Of a DNA stretch of 64,000 nt, positions 51,321 through 58,792 are shown piece after piece. The stretch lies in assembly GCA_964346145.1 (NCBI GenBank), contig CAYFTL010000002.1, positions 1-64,000 of the forward strand, written 5' to 3'. A model generated the notes under the pieces. It saw only the letters and a program-made list of their open reading frames with translations. It made no database searches and was not told the origin of the DNA. This DNA is from CAYFTL01 sp964346145. Lineage in GTDB: Bacteria > Bacillota > Clostridia > Christensenellales > Aristaeellaceae. The translations under genes were made by a program, and so were the position numbers. Position 1 is the first letter of the stretch, and every line of letters begins with the position of its first letter.

Positions 51321-51926
51321 CTATAGGTTTGTTAACTTTGTTGAGGCGTTCCGAAAAGAAGACGGACGATGTGTGTTCTTATTGAGCAGATCGTACATTT
51401 TTTCTTCGTCTGAATCCAAGGAAGCCATTTGCAGTTCATTCATTTTGAGCGTCTTGGCCGAAAGGCATTCGCCCATAAAGCTCAGCGGCAGCATTTCTAC
51501 ATATAAGTCGTCGTAGCGGAGCACGTAGCCGGTCAGCGCTTCTTGGGCACTCCACAAGGTTAGCGCTGAGCGATGCCGGGCAGCAGACTCCAGCAGCGGC
51601 GCAAAAAGGTTGAGTGGGTTTGTGATTTGAAGGGAGGGCTGCGGTTGGCAGCGGCGTATTTGCAGCAGCTCCTGCAGCCGGATCTCGTATTCATCATCGC
51701 TTAAAATCATTAAGATTTGATCCAGCTTCATGGTCATCCAGCCATCGTACCGTCCCCAGGGGTCGATTTGTTCCACCAGCACCTGGCGATCGTTTACCGC
51801 CCGAATATAGCAAGCCATAAAGCTTTCGGTGTTATCGGGATCGATGAAAAGGGAAACCACCACATTGCGTTCTTTTAGCTGCTTGAGCCTGTAGGCATTC
51901 AGCGCCGTTTGATGGTTGTTAGGCAA
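51321..51926 (-). CDS. Conserved hypothetical protein downstream of DNA methyltransferase
   Basis: About 201 residues from TTG 51926, chosen because AAAGGAG lies 8 bases upstream; the open frame extends back into the methyltransferase gene. The N-terminal part (AYRLKQLKERNVVVSLFIDPD...SFMACYIRAVNDRQVLVEQIDPWGRYDGWMTMKLDQI) reads like a small beta-barrel of the Sm-like or WYL-like kind, and a helical C-terminal half follows. I do not recognise the family and infer no function. The gene lies 5 bases behind the methyltransferase gene and is probably cotranscribed with it. Confidence 0.6.
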   Translation of the reverse strand: MPNNHQTALNAYRLKQLKERNVVVSLFIDPDNTESFMACYIRAVNDRQVLVEQIDPWGRYDGWMTMKLDQILMILSDDEYEIRLQELLQIRRCQPQPSLQITNPLNLFAPLLESAARHRSALTLWSAQEALTGYVLRYDDLYVEMLPLSFMGECLSAKTLKMNELQMASLDSDEEKMYDLLNKNTHRPSSFRNASTKLTNL

Positions 51927-51931
51927 ATGTA

Positions 51932-53179
51932 TCACTCCTTTGCCCGGTTTAAGGTGTAATAGAAATAACGGCCCATCACGTCGGAAATTCGGATGCAAGG
52001 TATGCCCTCAAGCACAGGGATTTCTAGCTCGGTGTTTAAGTTGGGCTTTTGCTTTAGCCGTACATCCTGGGCGAAGGAGAGGAATTTTCCGTCTCGAAGG
52101 TAGCCTGCCGACCAGCCATCTACCGCATCCAGCCCCGAAAAGCTGCGCCCGCAGACGCCGGGTTCCAGCGTATAGTCGTTAAGGGTGATTTGGTAAAAGG
52201 CGATGCCCGAACAAATGCTGGCGCTTACCGACGGCTGGCCGGGGCAGGGGGGTGCAAAGCACTCCAGCTTGGCGTTTTTTAACCGCCGGCGTACCGTTTG
52301 CAGCGAGAACGATCCGCTGTCGCCGCCGATAAATTCCCGGCCGTGCATGTGGGCGGCTTCCAAGGTTGTGCCCGAACCGGCGAAGGGATCCAGCACCAGA
52401 TCGCCGGGGCGTGAACCGCATAGCACGATGCGCTCCAACAGTTTCAGGGGTTTTTGGGTGTCGTATCCGGTGCGCTGGGGATCTTTCTGTTGAAGGTGGC
52501 TCACGTCATCCCACACATCGCCGAGAAAGACCGGTTCGTCGTCGTAATAGGTGTAGATTTTTCCGCCTGAACGGATGGAGCGGTACACGCGCCCGTCGGA
52601 GTCCACATGGCGTTTCATGTGGTTGCGCCGTGCATCGGTACGGGGCACCGACACGGCTTCAATATCAAAATAATATTTGGCGCTACGCCGATAGAACAAA
52701 ATCACATCGTGCTTTCGGCTGAAGTAGCGGCGGGCCCGCCCACCGGTTTGGTAGGTCCAGATGATTTCGTTGAGCAAGTGCTTTTCGCCAAAGATTTTGT
52801 CCATGAGCAAGCGCACATGGGCGTGCATGCGAAAATCCAAATGCACAAAAATGAGCCCGGTTTTGGAAAGCAGTTCTCGGCACATGGTGAGCACATCCCG
52901 CATCATGTCGAGATATTTTTCGCGCTCCATGGTGTCGTCATAGGCGGTCTGGTTGAGGGTGCCGCTGCCGGTTTTCCATTCCTTTTCCCCGACGCGCACC
53001 TTCATGGAAAACATTTGCCCGGTGGCAAAGGGCGGATCCATGTAGATCAGCTGAATCTTTCCGCGGTGGGTTTGTAGCAATTTTTGCAGCAAATCCCGCG
53101 CATCGCAAAGATAAAAAAGCCCTCCCGGCGTTTCTCCCCGTTGTACCTCGTGGCACAAATTTACTTGTTCTAGCCGCAC
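51932..53179 (-). CDS. Site-specific DNA methyltransferase (N6-adenine/N4-cytosine), solitary
   Basis: 415 residues from GTG 53179 (GGGAGG 7 bases upstream). The order is catalytic motif IV, LIYMDPPFATGQMF near residue 43, then the SAM motif LVLDPFAGSGTTLEAA near 267, as in beta-type methylases. SGTLNQTAYDDTMEREKYLDMM is a typical D12/EcoRI-like segment between them. About 125 residues follow the usual end (from CFAPPCPG on), forming an extension with no motif I recognise. No restriction endonuclease is adjacent. It may be an orphan, phage-derived or regulatory methylase. Confidence 0.85.
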   Translation of the reverse strand: MRLEQVNLCHEVQRGETPGGLFYLCDARDLLQKLLQTHRGKIQLIYMDPPFATGQMFSMKVRVGEKEWKTGSGTLNQTAYDDTMEREKYLDMMRDVLTMCRELLSKTGLIFVHLDFRMHAHVRLLMDKIFGEKHLLNEIIWTYQTGGRARRYFSRKHDVILFYRRSAKYYFDIEAVSVPRTDARRNHMKRHVDSDGRVYRSIRSGGKIYTYYDDEPVFLGDVWDDVSHLQQKDPQRTGYDTQKPLKLLERIVLCGSRPGDLVLDPFAGSGTTLEAAHMHGREFIGGDSGSFSLQTVRRRLKNAKLECFAPPCPGQPSVSASICSGIAFYQITLNDYTLEPGVCGRSFSGLDAVDGWSAGYLRDGKFLSFAQDVRLKQKPNLNTELEIPVLEGIPCIRISDVMGRYFYYTLNRAKE

Positions 53180-53573
53180 GACCAGACCTCCCTAGCTCTT
53201 TATCTTTATAATTATATACGATTTGGACGGCCACGTCGAGGGATAAACGCACAAGCTTTGGACACAAAAGAAATATAAACCCGGAAAATGGTGACGGATG
53301 AGATTGGTGGCAGCCAAATATTAACAAAAACACAGGACAGATGTGCGTGATGGGTGCCGCCAGCCTGATTTTGATGCGCTTGGTGGAATGGATAGCGGCG
53401 GAATGAGGGTGGCGGTTGGTTGGTGCACGGTTGCCAATCTTGCTTGGGCTTTTCCGGCGCGGCACAAGGGGGAACGCAGTGCCGATGGCGTAAGTCTGCT
53501 TGCGTACATGATTCTGTTTGATTTTTAAGCCCGACGTTTTGGTTTAATGCGGAGGCCTTTCGGGTCTGTGCCC
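53180..53573. other. Intergenic region
   Basis: About 395 bases. The minus-strand TATAAT-like sequence at about 53209 could serve the methyltransferase gene. Otherwise I see only short frames without ribosome sites. Confidence 0.45.
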
Positions 53574-53602
53574 TTGTGCCGGCAGCCAAAAAAGCGTATA
53601 AT
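53574..53602 (+). promoter_or_regulatory. Promoter of the DUF951-signal peptidase operon
   Basis: TTGTGC, 17 bases, TATAAT. A second TATAAT at 53611-53616 is too close to the start codon to be the main one. Confidence 0.6.
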
Positions 53603-53636
53603 AAAGTGAATATAATTTGGAGGCCGGGGTGAGAAG

Positions 53637-53864
53637 ATGCTGCTTCATATAGGCGATTTGGTTCAGATGCGCAAACCCCACCCGTGCGGCAGCGACCGCT
53701 GGGTGGTGACCCGGGTGGGCGCCGACGTGAAAATCAAGTGCGAGGGCTGTGGCCGCGTGGTGATGCTGGACCGGCCCGTGTTTGAAAAACGGCTCAAAAA
53801 GATTCTCCAATCTGCAGCCGAACCCGAACAGGAACAGGGGGAGGGCGTGCAGTACGATGGCTGA
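53637..53864 (+). CDS. DUF951 family protein
   Basis: 75 residues. The sequence HIGDLVQMRKPHPCGSDRWVVTRVGADVKIKCEGCGRVVMLDRPVFEKRLKKIL matches DUF951, a small Firmicutes protein with a paired Cys (CEGC) and no known function. It starts at ATG 53637 behind GGAGG. Its last 8 bases overlap the first signal peptidase gene, which suggests coupled translation. Confidence 0.9.
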   Translation: MLLHIGDLVQMRKPHPCGSDRWVVTRVGADVKIKCEGCGRVVMLDRPVFEKRLKKILQSAAEPEQEQGEGVQYDG

Positions 53865-54549
53865 GCACAGGCAAAACCGTGAGCGCGCTGCGGCGGGCGG
53901 GCGCGGCAAAAGCACTGCTGTCCGACCTGGGAAGGCAAATACCGCGGCTACGAGCAAAAAAGCACAGGTTCAAAAAGGCGACTTATCGCCTGGTGCGAGG
54001 CGCAGGCGCGCTGAGCTCAAGCGACGGCGGGAACGCAGGCGCAAGCGCCAGCTGGTCTACCGGTGGTTGCTGGCCGTGGTGGCGGCGCTGGTGATCGCCC
54101 TTTTGATACGCGGTTACGTGTTCGAGATTGTACGCATACAAGGCCCGTCGATGAATGATACCCTGGCCGGCGGAGATTTTGTGCTTATTACCAAGTTTGA
54201 CTACAAGCTGCGGGAGCCACAGCCCTTTGAGGTAGTTTATTGCAGTTTCCCCAACCAGGCGGGCTCTTTCGTAAAGCGCATTGTGGCCAAACCTGGCGAT
54301 ACGCTGGCGATACAGGATGGCAAAACGCTGGTGAACGGGCAAGAGGTTTCAGAACCGTATGTCGATTATCCAGCCCAAAGCGATTACGGGCCGGTGGTGC
54401 TGGGCGAAGACCAGTATTTTGTGATGGGCGACAACCGGGCGCGCAGCAACGACAGCCGATCCAGCGAGGTGGGGGTTTTGTCCCGGGACCGCATACACGG
54501 CAAGGTGCGCAGCATCGTGTGGCCGCCCAACCACTCGCGCGGGATTTGA
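53857..54549 (+). CDS. lepB: Signal peptidase I (first of three), basic N-terminus
   Basis: 230 residues from ATG 53857, overlapping the DUF951 stop. SPase I cleaves signal peptides of secreted proteins outside the membrane. The N-terminal 65 residues are cytoplasmic and extremely basic (ARRRRAELKRRRERRRKRQ). One membrane helix (67-86) leads to the catalytic Ser 98 in QGPSMNDTL and Lys 140 in FVKRIVAKPGD, with GDNRARSNDSRSSEVG as the box E motif. The length and the fold are otherwise normal for Gram-positive SipS-type enzymes. Two paralogues follow in the same direction. Confidence 0.93.
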   Translation: MAEHRQNRERAAAGGRGKSTAVRPGKANTAATSKKAQVQKGDLSPGARRRRAELKRRRERRRKRQLVYRWLLAVVAALVIALLIRGYVFEIVRIQGPSMNDTLAGGDFVLITKFDYKLREPQPFEVVYCSFPNQAGSFVKRIVAKPGDTLAIQDGKTLVNGQEVSEPYVDYPAQSDYGPVVLGEDQYFVMGDNRARSNDSRSSEVGVLSRDRIHGKVRSIVWPPNHSRGI

Positions 54550-54586
54550 AAATTGCCGGTAAAGCAAAAAAGGAGCAACCGTGTGA

Positions 54587-55225
54587 ATGAAACCGAGAGA
54601 ACAGGATTGTTTTGAGGAGAGATGTGATTCTGAAGCCGAGCCGGGCGAAGCGGATAAGGGGCAGAAGGCCGCTGGGCTGTGTGCAGCGTTGGCTAAGGAC
54701 CGGATCAAAAGTGAAATTCGCGGCTGGGTGATTGCATTTTTTCTGGCGGTAGCGGTGTTTTTTTTGCTGAGGTATTTGGTGTTCACCGTGATTCGGGTGG
54801 AGGGCGATTCCATGTATGGTACGCTGCACCACAAGGACCGGCTTTTTGTGACGGTGTACGACGGAAAATGGGGACTGGGCGATATTGAGCGGGGGGATGT
54901 GGTCATTTGCCACTATCCCAATAGAAAGCCAACTTTTGTCAAGCGCGTCATCGGCATGCCCGGCGACACGCTTTGGATCAAGAGCGGTACGGTTTTTATA
55001 AACGGCGAAGCAATGGAGTTGCCCGAGGGGGCGGTGGAGCCCAGCAAGGGCGAACAGCTGGCCCCGATAGAGCTTAAAGAGGATGAATACTACGTGATCG
55101 GCGACAACCGAAAGGACAGCAACGACAGCCGCAACCCCAAGGTGGGGCCGATTGGCCGCGATGCCATTGTGGGCAAGGTGCGCGCGATATGGTGGCCGTT
55201 GAACCGGATGCAAGCGGTAAAGTAG
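54587..55225 (+). CDS. lepB: Signal peptidase I (second of three)
   Basis: 212 residues from ATG 54587 (AGGAG 11 bases upstream). A membrane helix (46-62) precedes catalytic Ser 75 in EGDSMYGTL and Lys 119 in FVKRVIGMPGD; box E is GDNRKDSNDSRNPKVG. The N-terminal segment is Cys-containing and mixed in charge. The gene lies 37 bases after the first paralogue. The three enzymes share about the catalytic core only, so they probably have different substrates or conditions of use. Confidence 0.93.
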   Translation: MKPREQDCFEERCDSEAEPGEADKGQKAAGLCAALAKDRIKSEIRGWVIAFFLAVAVFFLLRYLVFTVIRVEGDSMYGTLHHKDRLFVTVYDGKWGLGDIERGDVVICHYPNRKPTFVKRVIGMPGDTLWIKSGTVFINGEAMELPEGAVEPSKGEQLAPIELKEDEYYVIGDNRKDSNDSRNPKVGPIGRDAIVGKVRAIWWPLNRMQAVK

Positions 55226-55274
55226 CTGGGAAGTAGCAGAATACAAGCTTGAGCACAGAAAGGAATTTTTTTCC

Positions 55275-55985
55275 ATGAAACACGAAGACGAACGCGATTT
55301 GGAAATTATAAAAACCGAGGCCCAAGAATCGGTGGAGGAACAGCAGGACGAGCGCGCAGCCGGGCAGGCTGCGGAAGATGGCCACGACGCTCTTATTGAG
55401 GAGCCGGTTGGGCAAGGGGCAGAAAACCAGGCGGAGCAGGCCGCACCCAAGAAATCGCTGGGCCGCAATATTTTGGAGTGGATACTTTCTATTGGAGCGG
55501 CGCTGTTGATTGTGATTCTGATTCGCAGCTTTTTGTTTACGATGATTCGGGTGGAGGGGCCTTCGATGGAGGACACTCTGCTTGAAAAGGACCGGCTGGT
55601 GGTTACGATCCTTGATATGAAGATCAACGGGCCACAGCGGTTTGACGTGGTCATCACCAAATTTCCGGAAGATGTAGAAAACGGAATTCGCAAACGCTAT
55701 GTGAAGCGCGTCATCGGCATGCCTGGCGAGACGATCGAGATTCGCGATGGGCAGACTTACATAAACGGTGAAGCGCTGGAAGAGCCCTATTTGGATGAAG
55801 GGATGACGATGCGCGATTTCGGGCCTGTTAAGCTGGGCGAGGACAGCTATTTTGTGATGGGCGACAACCGAAACAACAGCCACGACAGCCGATCGGCCGA
55901 TGTGGGTCCGATTTCCCGCAGCCTGTTCATAGGAAAGGCGCGCTTTACGGTGTGGCCTTTCGACCGCTGGGGCAGCGTGGAATAA
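55275..55985 (+). CDS. lepB: Signal peptidase I (third of three), acidic N-terminus
   Basis: 236 residues from ATG 55275 (AAAGGAAT upstream). The cytoplasmic N-terminus of about 60 residues is strongly acidic (many Glu, Gln and Asp), the reverse of the first paralogue. A membrane helix (66-84) is followed by Ser 97 in EGPSMEDTL and Lys 144 in YVKRVIGMPGE; box E is GDNRNNSHDSRSADVG. A terminator convergent with gyrA follows. Confidence 0.93.
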   Translation: MKHEDERDLEIIKTEAQESVEEQQDERAAGQAAEDGHDALIEEPVGQGAENQAEQAAPKKSLGRNILEWILSIGAALLIVILIRSFLFTMIRVEGPSMEDTLLEKDRLVVTILDMKINGPQRFDVVITKFPEDVENGIRKRYVKRVIGMPGETIEIRDGQTYINGEALEEPYLDEGMTMRDFGPVKLGEDSYFVMGDNRNNSHDSRSADVGPISRSLFIGKARFTVWPFDRWGSVE

Positions 55986-56062
55986 GGCTGTGTTGCGTTT
56001 TGCATCATGCCGGATTTGTAAAAGGCTGGACGAGCAGTTTGCAGAAGATCCAAAGGATTTGA

Positions 56063-56107
56063 TAAAAGAACAGGGCATCCGTTTGAAGCGGATGCCCTGT
56101 TCTTTTA
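56063..56107. terminator. Bidirectional terminator between the third signal peptidase and gyrA
   Basis: TAAAAGAACAGGGCATCCG / CGGATGCCCTGTTCTTTTA, 19-bp perfect stem with a 7-base loop and T-rich flanks on both strands, abutting the gyrA stop codon. Confidence 0.92.
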
Positions 56108-58714
56108 TTATTCGTCTTGCGGTTCGGGGTTTTCTTCGAGGTCTTGTACTAGCCTGTCCAGCGCGTCGGGTTCATCCGAGGCTGTGGTTGCAATCGATTG
56201 CAAGTCGGTGTCGACGGCATCGGTTGCTTGGAAGTCATCGGCTGTTGCTGTTTCTTCGGTGGACTCGATTTCGTCATCCTCATCTTCGGCTTCGGCGCGG
56301 GCAACGCTGACCACCTGGGCATCCTCTTGCACCCGCATCAGGCGCACGCCCTGGGTGTTGCGCCCCTGGGAGGAAATGGATTCCACCGGGGTGCGGATGA
56401 TGATGCCGTCGTCGGTGATGAGCAACACGTCTTCATCTTCGTAGACCAGCATTTGCCCTACCAGGTCACCGGTTTTTTCGGTCAGGTTGATGGCGCGAAC
56501 GCCCTTGCCGCCACGGCTCTGCATGCGGTATTCCTCGATTTCGGTGCGCTTGCCATACCCTAAGCTGGTGATGGAAAGCACCTGGGTATCGGGTGCGACG
56601 ATGGACATATCCACAACTTGGTCGCCCGGATCCAGTTGGATGGCGCGCACGCCCATGGAAGCGCGCCCGGTGGCGCGTACGTCCGATTCGGCAAAGCGGA
56701 TGGCCATGCCCTTGTGGGTGCCGATGAGGATTTGGTCGTCTCCTTGGGTGATGGCGACGCCGATCAGTTCATCGTCGTCGCGCAGCACGATGGCGATTAG
56801 GCCGCTGCGGCGCAGGTTGATAAACTCGTTGAGCGCGGTACGCTTGATGGTGCCGCTTCGGGTAGCCATGAGCAGGAAGTGGCCCTGATCCTTATCGTCG
56901 GGCACGGGCAACATGGCGGTAACCTTTTCCCCGGGCTCCAGTTGCAAAAGATTCACGATGGCGGTTCCGCGGGCTGTGCGCCCGGCCTCGGGAATCTGAT
57001 AACAGTACAGCTGATAACAGCGGCCGCGATCGGTGAAGAACATGATGGAATCGTGGGTGGATGTGACAAACATTTTATCCACAAAATCCTCTTCCCGGGT
57101 GGTTGTGCCGGTAATTCCTCTGCCGCCGCGGTGTTGAGCGCGGTAGGTGGACTTGGGCAAGCGCTTCACATAGCCGAAGCGGGTCATAGTGACCACCATA
57201 TCTTCTTGCTGGATCAAGTCCATGATATCGATATCGTCTTCGGCCGGAGCGATTTCGCTGCGGCGCTCGTCGGCATAGCGGCGGCGTATTTCCAAGATTT
57301 CTTCCCGCACGATGGCCAGCACCATGCTTTCGTCGGCCAGTATCTGGCGGAAGTGGGCGATCTGCTTGTTGAGTTCGTCGAATTCCAGTTCCAGCTTTTC
57401 GCGCTCCAGCCCGGTCAGGCGCTGCATGCGCATGTCCAAAATGGCTTGAGCCTGGCGCTCCGAAAGGGAGAAGTTTTCCATGAGTCCTTGGCGGGCGTCC
57501 TGGGTGGTGCGGGAAGCGCGGATCAAGGCGATGACCGCATCAATCCGGTCGAGGGCAATCAGCAGCCCCTCCAGAATATGGGCGCGGGCTTCGGCCTTGT
57601 TTAAGTCGTAGCGGGTGCGCCGGGTGACCACATCCACCTGGTGATCCAGGTAGTAGCGCAGAATTTGCTGCAGCGGCAACAATTTGGGCTCGCCGTCCAC
57701 AAGTGCGATCATGATGGCGCCGAAGGTTTCCTGCATTTGGGTGTGTTTAAAAAGATAGTTGAGCACCACGTAGGCGTTTACATCCCGCTTGAGCTCGACC
57801 ACGATGCGCATGCCTTCCCGGTCGGATTCGTCCCGGATGTCGGATATGCCTTCCAGCCGCTTTTCGTGCACCAGTTCGGCAATCTTTTCCACCAGTTTGG
57901 CTTTATTCACCATGTAGGGAATTTCGGTTACCACGATGCGCTGACGGCCGTTGTCCATCTCTTCGATGGCGGTACGCGCCCGGGTTACGATGCGGCCGCG
58001 ACCGGTGGTATAGGCCGAACGGATACCGCTTTTGCCCATGATGATGCCGCCGGTGGGGAAGTCGGGCCCTTTGATGATTTGCATAAGATCTTCGGGCGTG
58101 CAGTCCGGGTGGTCGATCATGTGCACTACGCCGTCGATCACTTCGCCCAGGTTGTGGGGCGGAATGTTGGTGGTCATGCCCACGGCGATACCGCTGGAGC
58201 CGTTGACCAGAAGGTTTGGAAAGCGGGCGGGCAACACGGCGGGTTGCTGCAAAGTTTCGTCAAAGTTGGGGTAGAAATCCACGGTTTCCTTTTCCAGGTC
58301 GGTTACCATTTCCATGGCCAACTTGGACAGGCGCGCTTCGGTGTAGCGCATGGCGGCGGCGCCGTCGCCGTCCACCGAACCGAAGTTGCCCTGGCCTTCC
58401 ACCAGCATGTAGCGAGTGGAGAAATCCTGAGCCAGGCGAACCATGGCGTCGTATACGGCGATGTCACCGTGGGGGTGGAATTTACCCAACACATCGCCCA
58501 CGATACGGGCCGATTTTCGGAAGGGTTTATCGGGCGTCATGCCCAGTTCCACCATGGAATACAGTATGCGCCGGTGCACCGGCTTCAGGCCGTCGCGCAC
58601 ATCGGGCAGTGCCCGGCTAACGATAACCGCCATGGCGTACGAGATAAAAGATTTTTTGAACTCGTGCTCCATGTCGATGGGCATTAGCTGGCCGATATTG
58701 TTGTCTTGTTCCAA
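56108..58714 (-). CDS. gyrA: DNA gyrase subunit A
   Basis: 868 residues. GyrA cuts and rejoins DNA; with GyrB it introduces negative supercoils. The N-terminal SRALPDVRDGLKPVHRRILY, the catalytic Tyr 124 in AMRYTEARLS, and the GyrA box QSRGGKG in the C-terminal beta-pinwheel (which marks gyrase rather than topoisomerase IV) are present. In the quinolone region the sequence reads HPHGDIAVYD, with Ile 85 where E. coli has Ser 83. The last 60 residues are acidic. The start is TTG 58714 with GAGGTG 8 bases upstream. It follows gyrB by 78 bases. Confidence 0.96.
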   Translation of the reverse strand: MEQDNNIGQLMPIDMEHEFKKSFISYAMAVIVSRALPDVRDGLKPVHRRILYSMVELGMTPDKPFRKSARIVGDVLGKFHPHGDIAVYDAMVRLAQDFSTRYMLVEGQGNFGSVDGDGAAAMRYTEARLSKLAMEMVTDLEKETVDFYPNFDETLQQPAVLPARFPNLLVNGSSGIAVGMTTNIPPHNLGEVIDGVVHMIDHPDCTPEDLMQIIKGPDFPTGGIIMGKSGIRSAYTTGRGRIVTRARTAIEEMDNGRQRIVVTEIPYMVNKAKLVEKIAELVHEKRLEGISDIRDESDREGMRIVVELKRDVNAYVVLNYLFKHTQMQETFGAIMIALVDGEPKLLPLQQILRYYLDHQVDVVTRRTRYDLNKAEARAHILEGLLIALDRIDAVIALIRASRTTQDARQGLMENFSLSERQAQAILDMRMQRLTGLEREKLELEFDELNKQIAHFRQILADESMVLAIVREEILEIRRRYADERRSEIAPAEDDIDIMDLIQQEDMVVTMTRFGYVKRLPKSTYRAQHRGGRGITGTTTREEDFVDKMFVTSTHDSIMFFTDRGRCYQLYCYQIPEAGRTARGTAIVNLLQLEPGEKVTAMLPVPDDKDQGHFLLMATRSGTIKRTALNEFINLRRSGLIAIVLRDDDELIGVAITQGDDQILIGTHKGMAIRFAESDVRATGRASMGVRAIQLDPGDQVVDMSIVAPDTQVLSITSLGYGKRTEIEEYRMQSRGGKGVRAINLTEKTGDLVGQMLVYEDEDVLLITDDGIIIRTPVESISSQGRNTQGVRLMRVQEDAQVVSVARAEAEDEDDEIESTEETATADDFQATDAVDTDLQSIATTASDEPDALDRLVQDLEENPEPQDE

Positions 58715-58792
58715 CGAAAAAACACCTCACGATCCGGACGCGCCGTGCGCGCCCAGCAAATTGCTATTTGAAGGAAAGATGGCGGCAGTTTT

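Noticed and set aside
53343..53528. 61-codon frame between the methyltransferase and DUF951
   Set aside because: No ribosome site, no homology that I can recognise, and ends in low-complexity sequence.
57641..58687. 348-codon His/Val-rich frame opposite gyrA
   Set aside because: Shadow frame; GyrA motifs are unambiguous on the minus strand.
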